Shown in pieces: positions 18,571 to 26,304 of a stretch of 64,000 nucleotides of DNA. The DNA comes from Bacillus wiedmannii. GTDB lineage: Bacteria > Bacillota > Bacilli > Bacillales > Bacillaceae_G. The notes under the pieces were generated by a model that saw only the letters and a program-made list of their open reading frames with translations, ran no database searches and was not told where the DNA came from. Made by a program: the position numbers and the translations under genes. Within the stretch, counting starts at the first letter, position 1, and each line of letters begins with the position of its first letter. The DNA lies in NCBI RefSeq assembly GCF_001583695.1, contig NZ_LOBC01000072.1, positions 153,202 through 217,201 on the forward strand, written 5' to 3'.

Positions 18571-19785
18571 TTATTTTGCTTGATCTCTTTTTTCTAATGC
18601 CATACTCCATGCTGTTAAAATAACAGCACCTACTACCATAACGCCGCCTACCCACGCCGTATGAATTAACCCTAACGAGTTCGTTACAACACCGCCTAAA
18701 TAAGCACCAAGAGCGATTCCTGCGTTGAATGCTGCAATATTCATTGCTGATGCAACATCGACAGCGCTAGGCACAAAGCGCTCAGCCAAAATAACGACAT
18801 ATACTTGCAGCCCTGGAACATTCATAAATGCGAATAGTCCCATGAAAATAATTGTGATTAACCCAGCGACTTTAAATGGTGCTGTAAATGTTAAAACAAA
18901 TAATACAATTGCTTGAATAGAGAACATGTAAAATAACGCTCGAATCGGATTATGATTTGATAATTTTCCGCCGACCATATTCCCAATCGCAATTGCGATT
19001 CCGTACACTAACAAAATGATTGTAACAGTACTTGCTTTAAACCCTGTTACTTCTTGTAGTAACGGAGATAAATACGTAAACGTTACAAATGTCCCACCGT
19101 ATCCTAATGCAGTAATGATGAAAACAAGTAATAACCTTCCGTTCGTAATCAGTTTGAATTGATCACGAAATGATACGGACGTACCTTTTTTCAAGTTAGA
19201 CGGAATCAGCATACTATTGGCGATTAAGGCAACGATTCCAATTACCACAATTACCATAAACGATGCTCTCCAGCCAAATTGTTGACCTATAAATGTTCCA
19301 ATTGGTACGCCTGTAATGGTCGCAACAGTTAATCCAGTAAACATAAATGCAATTGCACTCGCACGTTTATTCTCTGGTACAAGCGCAGCCGCAATTGTGG
19401 ATCCTATCGACATAAAAACGCCGTGTGCAAAAGCAGATACAACCCTCGCGATAAGTAACACGGTAAAACTTGTTGCCACTGCCGCAATTCCATTACCAAT
19501 AATGAAAATAATCATAATCCACATTAATAACGTCTTTCGCGACATACTAGCTGTTAATGACGTTAATACTGGGGCACCAAACGCTACTCCTAACGCATAT
19601 AAAGAAACGGTTAAGCCCGCTGTTGTAACGGAAACATGTAAATCCTCTGAAATAGATGGTAATAAACCGACACTAATAAATTCGGTTGTACCAATTCCAA
19701 ACGCACTAATTGCTAGTGCCAATAAAGCAAACATACTTCTCCGATTCTTCTGTACTGCCGAAGAAGATATTGTATATGAATTCAA
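18571..19785 (-). CDS. MFS efflux transporter (DHA1 family)
   Basis: This 404-residue 12-helix major facilitator has the motif GIGTTEFISVGLLPSI in helix 1, characteristic of the AraJ/YdhP/Cml-type DHA1 drug and sugar exporters. The start is a TTG at 19785 with AAGGAGGAG just upstream. It heads an operon with the YvgN-like reductase and faces hxlR across 341 bp containing repeated operator-like motifs. The regulator-exporter-reductase layout suggests efflux and reduction of a toxic electrophile; the substrate is unknown. Confidence 0.9.
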   Translation of the reverse strand: MNSYTISSSAVQKNRRSMFALLALAISAFGIGTTEFISVGLLPSISEDLHVSVTTAGLTVSLYALGVAFGAPVLTSLTASMSRKTLLMWIMIIFIIGNGIAAVATSFTVLLIARVVSAFAHGVFMSIGSTIAAALVPENKRASAIAFMFTGLTVATITGVPIGTFIGQQFGWRASFMVIVVIGIVALIANSMLIPSNLKKGTSVSFRDQFKLITNGRLLLVFIITALGYGGTFVTFTYLSPLLQEVTGFKASTVTIILLVYGIAIAIGNMVGGKLSNHNPIRALFYMFSIQAIVLFVLTFTAPFKVAGLITIIFMGLFAFMNVPGLQVYVVILAERFVPSAVDVASAMNIAAFNAGIALGAYLGGVVTNSLGLIHTAWVGGVMVVGAVILTAWSMALEKRDQAK

Positions 19786-19873
19786 TTGAACTCCTCCTTA
19801 ATGCGAGAAATCCAATCATAATAGTATGAAAAAAGACCTTTTTTCTTCTACAAAGATAATGTTACTGCTGATA

Positions 19874-20063
19874 TATGCTATTATGAATGGCTTCACTCTT
19901 TTTTTGAAGAACGCACTTTAAAGTACGATAGGTACCAAAAAGTAACATAGGCACTTTTTAGTACCGTACTACTCATTTCCCTCTTACGTATGCTATTATG
20001 GAACATATTCAACATGATAAAAAGTACGTACTTTAAAGTGCTATAGGTACTTTTTAGTAACAT
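19874..20063. repeat. Tandem 115-bp duplication of a promoter/operator block
   Basis: TATGCTATTATG occurs at 19874 and again at 19989. ACTTTAAAGTACGATAGGTAC (19915) and ACTTTAAAGTGCTATAGGTAC (20030) are likewise 115 bp apart, and both continue into a 16-bp motif ending AGTAACAT. The block lies between the divergent MFS and HxlR genes. Confidence 0.8.
19931..20061. promoter_or_regulatory. Repeated HxlR operator candidates
   Basis: Three related 16-mers are seen: GGTACCAAAAAGTAAC (19931-19946), GGCACTTTTTAGTACC (19950-19965) and GGTACTTTTTAGTAAC (20046-20061). The palindrome AAAGTACGTACTTT is at 20021-20034. GGTAC(N5)AGTAMC patterns next to an HxlR gene are probable binding sites for that regulator. 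Confidence 0.6.
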
Positions 20064-20126
20064 TTAAATTATTTAGCTTCTTTTGTTGGAAAACTGACAT
20101 CTACATTCATCAAAGGAGATTTTTAT

Positions 20127-20474
20127 ATGAAGAAATATAATATTCCCGTTGAAGCAACTTTAGAGGTTATCGGCGGAAAATGGAAAGTCGTTATTCTTTG
20201 CCACTTAACGAAAGGGACAAAGAGAACGAGTGAATTAAAACGTCTCATGCCTGGTATTACACAAAAAATGTTAACACAGCAATTACGCGAACTAGAAGAA
20301 GATGGAGTTATTCAAAGAAAGGTATACAATCAAGTACCACCGAAAGTAGAATATTCTCTTACAGACTACGGTTGGTCTTTAGAATCCATTCTTGATTCTC
20401 TTTGTACTTGGGGCGAATGCCATCTTGAAAAAAGCGGTAATACATCGATGCTCATTACAGAGGGTGAACAATAA
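20127..20474 (+). CDS. HxlR-family winged-helix regulator
   Basis: This 115-residue HxlR/MarR-like DNA-binding protein carries the signature EVIGGKWKVVILCHLTKGTKRTSELKR (residues 13-39) and the recognition helix region GITQKMLTQQLRELEEDGVIQRK. Members are dimers that sense aldehydes, quinones or oxidants, sometimes through cysteines; here Cys24 (ILCHL) and Cys92/Cys97 (CTWGEC) could play that role. AAAGGAGA precedes ATG 20127. It is divergent from the MFS-aldo/keto reductase operon and probably controls it and itself. Confidence 0.92.
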   Translation: MKKYNIPVEATLEVIGGKWKVVILCHLTKGTKRTSELKRLMPGITQKMLTQQLRELEEDGVIQRKVYNQVPPKVEYSLTDYGWSLESILDSLCTWGECHLEKSGNTSMLITEGEQ

Positions 20475-20520
20475 AAAAGGAAAAAATGAACATAAATTTG
20501 TCCGTTTTTTCCTTTTTTTC
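20473..20520 (+). terminator. Terminator of hxlR
   Basis: AAAAAAGGAAAAAA pairs with TTTTTTCCTTTTTT across an 18-base loop. Confidence 0.8.
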
Positions 20521-20738
20521 TTTATATATACGTACATTTCTAACCTTATCAAAATAATTTATGCGCTTTCACACCTTGTCAGTACTACGTTATACGCTTA
20601 ATATCGAATAATTAGGAATCATTTTTATGTTAACATAGGTGTATATAGTATATAATATAGGATATATATTATATACACTTTCCGGTAACGGAGCTTTCCA
20701 TTATGCGGACAAGCCATGTATCGGACAGTTCATAAATA

Positions 20739-20864
20739 ATAGGTAAGACATTATGGTTTTGGATTTATGATTTCAGCTTACTTGCTGGCATAAATTTAAA
20801 GGCATTTTATTGTGCTTTGTGAAACTTTGTATAAAGTTTCGCAAGCGTTTACTATCTTACCTAT
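20739..20864 (+). ncRNA. Candidate structured leader RNA of yjlC-ndh
   Basis: ATAGGTAAGA (20739-20748) is exactly complementary to TCTTACCTAT (20855-20864), a possible 10-bp closing stem. Inside lie a small CAGC/GCTG hairpin (about 20774-20787) and a long hairpin with arms GCTTTGTGAAACTTT and AAAGTTTCGCAAGC around the loop GTAT (20814-20845), whose single mismatch is a U-G wobble. The element ends 26 bases before the ribosome site of yjlC. I recognise no known riboswitch family. A Rex operator (TTGTGAA-N4-TTCACAA) was considered for the palindrome, but its spacer is too long. Confidence 0.45.
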
Positions 20865-20903
20865 CAAAAATAAGAGTATTGCTATCGTAAAGGAGAATTG
20901 GAG

Positions 20904-21344
20904 ATGCCAGAAACTATGACTCAAACAAAGCCAGAACAAGAAACTGTACAAATTTCTGCTAGCCAAGGACAACTTGATGTACTTGATCAGTTGTTAAAAC
21001 CTGAGGTACAAGAATCATTAACTACACTAGTAGAACAGCTTCCAAAATTAACTGAGCTTGTTAACATTTTAACTAAATCTTATGACTTCGCTCAAACTGT
21101 TGCTACTGATGAAGTATTAAAAAGCGACACTGTTGGTGCAATCACAGAGCTTGTAGAACCTGTAAAAGATACAGTAAAAAGCATGGCTGCAACTGCAATC
21201 GAAGCGAAAGATCGTGCTGACGAAAGCACTGAAGTTATCGGCCTATTCGGTCTGTTAAAATTACTAAAAGACCCACAAGCACAAAAAATGTTCCGCTTTG
21301 TGAACGCATATCTTCAAATTAGTGCAGAACGTAACAATAAATAA
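20904..21344 (+). CDS. yjlC: DUF1641 protein (YjlC-like)
   Basis: This 146-residue protein has the DUF1641 C-terminal pattern GLFGLLKLLKDPQAQKMFRFVNAYLQ. In B. subtilis yjlC is cotranscribed with ndh, encoding the type II NADH dehydrogenase, and the same pair is here with a 44-bp gap. Its role is not established; relatives accompany formate dehydrogenases and NDH-2, so an accessory role at the membrane oxidoreductase is plausible. The start is ATG 20904, with AGGAGA 7 bases before; the TTG at 20898 lies too close to the ribosome site. Confidence 0.85.
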   Translation: MPETMTQTKPEQETVQISASQGQLDVLDQLLKPEVQESLTTLVEQLPKLTELVNILTKSYDFAQTVATDEVLKSDTVGAITELVEPVKDTVKSMAATAIEAKDRADESTEVIGLFGLLKLLKDPQAQKMFRFVNAYLQISAERNNK

Positions 21345-21388
21345 TTAAAATTATAACAACAATTAGTAAAGACGGGGGATATCATACT

Positions 21389-22567
21389 ATGTCAAAACAA
21401 ATTGTCATCTTAGGCGCTGGTTATGGCGGTCTTCTTGCCGCTTTAAACGTACGTAAATACTACAGCAAATCAGAAGCACAAGTTACAGTGATTAACCAAT
21501 ACCCAACACACCAAATTATCACTGAACTACACCGCCTTGCAGCTGGTAACGTTGCTGAGCAAGCAATTGCAATGCCACTTACAAAGCTTTTCAAAGGTAA
21601 AGACATCGATCTTAAAATTGCAACAGTTGAGTCATTCTCTGTTGATAGCAAAGAAATCAAACTAGCTGGTGGCACTACTTTATCTTACGATGCACTTGTA
21701 GTTGCTTTAGGAAGTAAAACTGCTTACTTCGGTATTCCAGGACTAGAAGAAAACAGCATGGTATTAAAATCTGCTGCTGATGCAAACAAAATCTACAAAC
21801 ACGTTGAAGACCGTATTCGTGAATACGCGAAAACGAAAAACGAAGCTGATGCTACAATCGTAATCGGTGGTGGCGGATTAACTGGCGTTGAGCTAGTTGG
21901 TGAGCTTGCTGACATTATGCCTAAACTTGCAAAAAGCCACGGCGTAAATCCAAAAGAAGTTAAACTTCTTCTTGTTGAAGCAGGTCCAAAAATTCTTCCA
22001 GTATTACCAGACCACTTAATCGAACGTGCAACTACTAGCTTAGAAGCACGCGGTGTTACATTCTTAACTGGTCTTCCTGTAACAAACGTTGCTGGCAATG
22101 AAATCGACTTAAAAGACGGTCAAAAACTTGTTGCTAACACATTCGTTTGGACAGGCGGCGTACAAGGTAACCCATTAATCGGTGAATCAGGTCTTGAAGT
22201 AAACCGTGGTCGTGCAACAGTTGATGCATACCTACAATCTACTTCTCACAAAGACGTATTCGTTGCTGGAGACAGCGCTGTTGTCTTCGCTCCAGACGGA
22301 CGTCCATACCCACCAACTGCACAGATCGCTTGGCAAATGGGTGAGTTAATTGGATACAACTTATACGCAGCACTAGAAGGCAAAGCATTCGAAGAGTTCG
22401 CACCTGTTAACTCTGGAACACTTGCTAGTCTAGGACGTAAAGATGCTGTTGCTACAATCGGAGCAAGCAATACTCCACTTAAAGGCCTACCAGCATCATT
22501 AATGAAAGAAGCAAGTAACGTTCGTTACTTATCACACATTAAAGGTCTATTCAGCTTAGCTTACTAA
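21389..22567 (+). CDS. ndh: Type II NADH:quinone dehydrogenase
   Basis: This 392-residue two-Rossmann FAD protein has the FAD site VILGAGYGGLLAALN (residues 5-19), the NAD site IVIGGGGLTGVELVGELAD (about 155-173) and the FAD ribityl motif DVFVAGDSAV (about 287-296). NDH-2 oxidises NADH and passes electrons to menaquinone at the inner face of the membrane without pumping protons. GGGGGATATC precedes the ATG. It is second in the yjlC-ndh operon, behind a candidate structured leader, and a strong terminator follows. Length and operon favour Ndh (YjlD) over the paralogues YumB and YutJ. Confidence 0.88.
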   Translation: MSKQIVILGAGYGGLLAALNVRKYYSKSEAQVTVINQYPTHQIITELHRLAAGNVAEQAIAMPLTKLFKGKDIDLKIATVESFSVDSKEIKLAGGTTLSYDALVVALGSKTAYFGIPGLEENSMVLKSAADANKIYKHVEDRIREYAKTKNEADATIVIGGGGLTGVELVGELADIMPKLAKSHGVNPKEVKLLLVEAGPKILPVLPDHLIERATTSLEARGVTFLTGLPVTNVAGNEIDLKDGQKLVANTFVWTGGVQGNPLIGESGLEVNRGRATVDAYLQSTSHKDVFVAGDSAVVFAPDGRPYPPTAQIAWQMGELIGYNLYAALEGKAFEEFAPVNSGTLASLGRKDAVATIGASNTPLKGLPASLMKEASNVRYLSHIKGLFSLAY

Positions 22568-22577
22568 GCTGAATATA

Positions 22578-22616
22578 AGCCCGAATCATGCCCTGCATGG
22601 TTCGGGCTATTTTTGT
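22578..22616 (+). terminator. Terminator of ndh
   Basis: AGCCCGAATCATG/CATGGTTCGGGCT hairpin followed by ATTTTTG. Confidence 0.92.
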
Positions 22617-22757
22617 CCGTAATTTTCTCTAACCTATTTATTCGGCAGAAGAATAATATAACCCTTTTAATTATCTAAATTTACTGATTATTTTATGTCT
22701 AAATTATGTATACGAAAGGATGGAAGTATTCTTCCTGCTCCCATCCTTTCACACAAA

Positions 22758-24020
22758 CTATTCTCCTAACTTCACAAGGCTGTAGTTCTTCTTCCCTTTA
22801 CGGATAATAATAAATCGTCCATCAAATGAATTTTCTACAGTTACATCTGTACCCACATCCATTACTTTTTCACCATTCATAGAAATAGCTCCATTATTAA
22901 TATCTTCACGTGCTTGTCGTCTAGATGGTTCAATCCCTAAATCAACTAGCCATTCTACGATGTTTTTCGTCTCTTTTGAAGACTGGAATGTTGGCATCTC
23001 TTTAAAACCTTGCTCAATTTCATCCGCTGTTAACGATTTAATATCTCCGCTAAATAACGCTGCTGTAATTTTCACAGCTTGCAGGAATGCCTCTTCTCCA
23101 TGAACGAATTTCGTCATTTCTTCCGCTAATACTTTTTGCGCTTCACGTCTATGAGGCTCTGTTTCTACCTTCACTGCCAATTCATCAATGCGCTCTTTCG
23201 TTAAGAACGTAAAGTATTTCAAGTATTTAACGACATCACGGTCATCTGTATTCACCCAAAACTGGTAAAATTCAAATGGTGTTGTTTTTTCAGGATCAAG
23301 CCAAACTGCACCACCTGCTGATTTACCAAACTTCGTTCCATCTGATTTCAATAATAACGGAATCGTTAATCCGAATACCTTCGCTTCGTGCCCTTCTAAC
23401 TTACGAATTAAATCTAAACCACTCGTAATATTTCCCCATTGGTCACTACCACCAATTTGCAGTTGAACATCTTCTTTCGTGTATAAATGATGGAAATCCA
23501 TCGCTTGCAAAATTTGGTACGTAAATTCTGTGAAAGAAATACCTGTATCTAAACGACTTGCTACAATGTCCTTCGCTAACATGCTATTAATGCTAAAGTT
23601 TTTCCCGTAATCACGTAAAAACTCAATAATGTTTATTTCATGTGTCCAGTCGTAGTTATTTACCATCTTCACTTCGCTATTTCCGCCAAAATCAAATAGC
23701 TTTTTCATTTGCGCTGTTAACGCATCCACATTATGCTGAACTACTTCTAACGTTTGAAGTTGACGTTCTGATTGTCGTCCACTCGGATCACCAATTGTTC
23801 CTGTTGCCCCGCCAATTAAAATAACAGGATGATGGCCAGCTAACTGGAATCTCTTCATCATCATAAACGGAATCAAATGTCCGATATGCATACTATCACC
23901 AGTCGGATCCACTCCGCAGTATAGTGAAATCTTTTTCTCATCTACTAGCTTACGTAAACCTTCTTCGTCCGTCTGTTGATTAATGGCGCCGCGCCATTCT
24001 AATTCATCAATAATATTCAT
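22758..24020 (-). CDS. tyrS: Tyrosyl-tRNA synthetase
   Basis: This 420-residue class I synthetase activates tyrosine and charges tRNA-Tyr. It has the HIGH-type signature HIGHLIPFMMM (residues 42-52), a KFGKS motif (KFGKSAGGAVW, about 230) and a C-terminal S4 RNA-binding domain (about 352-420, RRQAREDINNGAISMNG). It has a full T-box leader with a tyrosine specifier, so expression responds to uncharged tRNA-Tyr. The ATG at 24020 is preceded by AGAGGGG. Bacillus can carry a second, TyrZ-type enzyme; this one is the TyrS type. Confidence 0.96.
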   Translation of the reverse strand: MNIIDELEWRGAINQQTDEEGLRKLVDEKKISLYCGVDPTGDSMHIGHLIPFMMMKRFQLAGHHPVILIGGATGTIGDPSGRQSERQLQTLEVVQHNVDALTAQMKKLFDFGGNSEVKMVNNYDWTHEINIIEFLRDYGKNFSINSMLAKDIVASRLDTGISFTEFTYQILQAMDFHHLYTKEDVQLQIGGSDQWGNITSGLDLIRKLEGHEAKVFGLTIPLLLKSDGTKFGKSAGGAVWLDPEKTTPFEFYQFWVNTDDRDVVKYLKYFTFLTKERIDELAVKVETEPHRREAQKVLAEEMTKFVHGEEAFLQAVKITAALFSGDIKSLTADEIEQGFKEMPTFQSSKETKNIVEWLVDLGIEPSRRQAREDINNGAISMNGEKVMDVGTDVTVENSFDGRFIIIRKGKKNYSLVKLGE

Positions 24021-24050
24021 CTTTTGTCATCCCCTCTATTTTTTGAAAAC

Positions 24051-24290
24051 AAAAAGTCCCTATGTCTATGACATAGGGACGATGATTCACCGTGTTACCA
24101 CCCAGTTTGTATAAATAGCATAGCTACTCATACCACTCTTAGCAATAATATCGATTGCCAATCCGCTTAGCATTACCTAAGATACTCCAGAGTGTAATTC
24201 GCAAGTTTGTTTGTGCTAGGTTCCAGCAACCCCTAGCTCTCTCGTTAACAGTGACAAACTGCTACTGGGCTCTTTCAACGTATGTTATTT
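24051..24290 (-). promoter_or_regulatory. Tyrosine T-box riboswitch of tyrS
   Basis: On the minus strand the leader runs from GTTGAAAGAGCC (near 24280) through a stem I with GCGAATTACACT; the specifier TAC (Tyr) is at 24194-24196. The T-box sequence GGGTGGTAACACGGTG is at 24088-24103. It ends in the terminator GTCCCTATGTC/GACATAGGGAC plus TTTTTG (24051-24080). Uncharged tRNA-Tyr pairing with TGG of the T-box would stabilise the antiterminator. Confidence 0.95.
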
Positions 24291-24305
24291 GTTAAATTAT
24301 TAGCC

Positions 24306-24334
24306 ATTATATTGAATTGAAAACAAATTGTCAA
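24306..24334 (-). promoter_or_regulatory. Promoter of tyrS
   Basis: TTGACA (24329-24334) and TATAAT (24306-24311) on the minus strand with 17-bp spacing; both hexamers are perfect consensus. Confidence 0.9.
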
Positions 24335-24392
24335 CAATACCCAAATATTATTTCAAAATAATTCATACTTTTATACACTTTTAATTCAAAGA

Positions 24393-25310
24393 TTACTGTA
24401 GATCTTCCCCAATAATCCTTACTTCTCGCTCTAACTTCACGCCAAATTTCTCTTCAACGGTCTTTTGTACAAAGTGAATTAAATCAATGTAATCTTGTGC
24501 TGTTCCGTTATCAACATTCACCATAAATCCAGCGTGTTTTAGAGAAACTTCCACTCCACCAATTCGCTTACCTTGTAGTCCTGATTCTTGAATCAATTTA
24601 CCAGCAAAGTTATTCGGTGGGCGCTTAAATACACTACCACATGAAGGATATTCTAGAGGTTGTTTTGACTCACGTTTAAACGTTAAATCATCCATTTTTT
24701 CTTTAATTTCTTCACGTACACCTTCTTCAAGTTCAAATCTCGCTTCAAGAATAATGTAATGGTTGTTTGCAAATACACTCTTACGATATCCAAATTCAAA
24801 TGCTTCTTTCGTCAAAGTACGTAGCTCTCCATCACCTGTCATTACAACAGCTTCTGTTAATACAAACGATACTTCCCCCCCGTAAGCACCAGCATTCATA
24901 TATAATGCTCCGCCAACTGAGCCTGGAATACCACAAGCAAACTCAAGACCCGTTAAATTATGATCTAATGCAATACGTGATACATCAATAATTGCTGCAC
25001 CACACTGTGCTACAATCGTCGTTCCTGTTACAGTCACAACTGTAATGTGAATTAAACTTACTGTAATTCCGCGAATTCCACCGTCTTTAATGATGACATT
25101 CGATCCATTTCCTAAAAACGTAACTGGAATATTATATTCGTTAGCATATTTGATAACTTCTTGAATTTCATCATAATTCGTAGGCGCAACGAACACATCT
25201 GCTTTTCCACCAACTTTAATATGCGTATGATTCTTTAACATTTCATCTTGTTTCACATGACCTTCAGGCAATACCGTACTTAAATATTTATAAACCTCTT
25301 GCATATTCAT
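24393..25310 (-). CDS. murB: UDP-N-acetylenolpyruvoylglucosamine reductase
   Basis: This 305-residue FAD/NADPH enzyme performs the second step of peptidoglycan precursor synthesis, reducing UDP-GlcNAc-enolpyruvate to UDP-MurNAc. The FAD-binding PCMH domain shows [19 protein letters not shown] (residues 63-81) and [21 protein letters not shown]. The C-terminal substrate domain has [11 protein letters not shown], with the catalytic Ser, and LKHAGFMVN. It belongs to type II MurB, as expected in Bacillus. B. cereus group genomes have two murB genes; this copy is monocistronic, next to tyrS rather than in the division cluster. Confidence 0.94.
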   Translation of the reverse strand: MNMQEVYKYLSTVLPEGHVKQDEMLKNHTHIKVGGKADVFVAPTNYDEIQEVIKYANEYNIPVTFLGNGSNVIIKDGGIRGITVSLIHITVVTVTGTTIVAQCGAAIIDVSRIALDHNLTGLEFACGIPGSVGGALYMNAGAYGGEVSFVLTEAVVMTGDGELRTLTKEAFEFGYRKSVFANNHYIILEARFELEEGVREEIKEKMDDLTFKRESKQPLEYPSCGSVFKRPPNNFAGKLIQESGLQGKRIGGVEVSLKHAGFMVNVDNGTAQDYIDLIHFVQKTVEEKFGVKLEREVRIIGEDLQ

Positions 25311-25389
25311 TTTACGATTCCTCTATTTCTATATTCTTTTTATCCCGTTATACGGGCCCATAATATCCCCACATACATGAACGAACCTA

Positions 25390-25462
25390 AAGTGGTGGAT
25401 ACAGTGTACCCAAAATCAATTCGAGACACCTATAAACCTCTTAATTTATAAGAGGTGCCACT
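25390..25462 (-). other. Possible branched RNA structure upstream of murB
   Basis: AGTGG (25391) can pair with CCACT (25457). The enclosed segment has ACCTCTTA/TAAGAGGT (about 25434-25454) and GGATACA/TGTACCC (about 25397-25412) hairpins, giving a compact three-way shape. I do not recognise a known class. The rest of the 388-bp gap 25311-25698 shows nothing else besides the SET gene terminator. Confidence 0.25.
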
Positions 25463-25644
25463 CATATTAAAATATATATTGCATAATAAAGCAACCCAAA
25501 TGGGCTACTAAACTTGACATGTCATCAGAAAGACAACAATTTGTAAAATATATAACTTTTTCAAAACACTATCCTTCAGTATCTTACTATACCATACGAA
25601 AATAAAGTGGTATTTTTTTGTAATCTTTACTTTATTTTCATCAA

Positions 25645-25683
25645 TAAAAAAGATGCTTTTACCTATGTAAAAGCATCTTTTTT
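25645..25683 (-). terminator. Terminator of SET-domain gene
   Basis: AAAGATGCTTTTAC/GTAAAAGCATCTTT hairpin with T-run. Confidence 0.92.
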
Positions 25684-25698
25684 ATTACTTATTATAAT

Positions 25699-26094
25699 TT
25701 ACTTTTCGTTCTCTTCTTTTTCCTTATCAAACCATAACAGCTCATCGTCATCAACTTCACCATTATAATTGATTAGAATCTCTTCTCCCGCTTTTATATC
25801 TTTGTAAGCAAAGAAGTTAAACGTGTGATTCTCAAAGACAATATCATACGTTGCATTCGGATTATATGCATGATTAAATAACATGCCGTATCCTAAAAGG
25901 AATGCTGTATGATTTACCCCATACTCAAATGCGTAGTCAGCAAGTAACGTTTTCTCAATGTGTTCATGCTGTTCATTCGGATAAGAGATAACTGGTGCTG
26001 AGTGAATCAACTCACCCTTTTTAATATCACGAGTTGCAAATACACCTCTATTAAATTCTCCATCACTAAGTTCAGAAGTCTTAACTTCGATCAT
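25699..26094 (-). CDS. SET-domain protein (putative lysine methyltransferase)
   Basis: This 131-residue protein is essentially a bare SET domain: NRGVFATRDIKKGELI at the N-terminus (SAM-binding strand region), FNHAYNPNATY, matching the NHxxxPN motif, and GEEILINYNGE, matching the GEELxxxY motif. In eukaryotes such domains methylate protein lysines with S-adenosylmethionine; bacterial single-domain versions are poorly characterised. There is no post-SET cysteine cluster. The start is ATG 26094, six bases after GGTG; the frame begins with GTG at 26103. It is monocistronic. Confidence 0.85.
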   Translation of the reverse strand: MIEVKTSELSDGEFNRGVFATRDIKKGELIHSAPVISYPNEQHEHIEKTLLADYAFEYGVNHTAFLLGYGMLFNHAYNPNATYDIVFENHTFNFFAYKDIKAGEEILINYNGEVDDDELLWFDKEKEENEK

Positions 26095-26135
26095 ATGCGT
26101 CACCTATATAATTCTTTCTTTGAAGTATTTTAATT

Positions 26136-26201
26136 CCGCTATTTGCGGGGTTCAACTAATAATCAGTAGCGTATAGCCCCACTAATTAAAGTCTCACTTT
26201 A
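26136..26201 (-). repeat. Minus-strand copy of the 'GTGAAACTTTAATTAGTGGGG' repeat family
   Basis: The reverse complement reads TAAAGTGAGACTTTAATTAG, then TGGGG, CTGATTATTAG and CCCCG, matching the copies at 6873, 35451 and 52051. Confidence 0.65.
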
Positions 26202-26264
26202 TCTCCTTAAGCTTGGCAGAAAACTCAAAGAAAAGCAATTAAATTACTATTAAGTATTCGTTAA

Positions 26265-26301
26265 AATGAAAAAGAGCACACATAGGTGCCCTTTTCAATC
26301 A
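26265..26301 (-). terminator. Terminator of chemotaxis receptor gene
   Basis: AAAAGAGCAC/GTGCCCTTTT hairpin. Confidence 0.7.
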
Positions 26302-26304
26302 ATA

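Noticed and set aside
20814-20845. Rex operator in front of yjlC-ndh
   Set aside because: The half-sites TTGTGAA and TTCGCAA are separated by too many bases for the usual four-base spacing; an RNA hairpin fits better.
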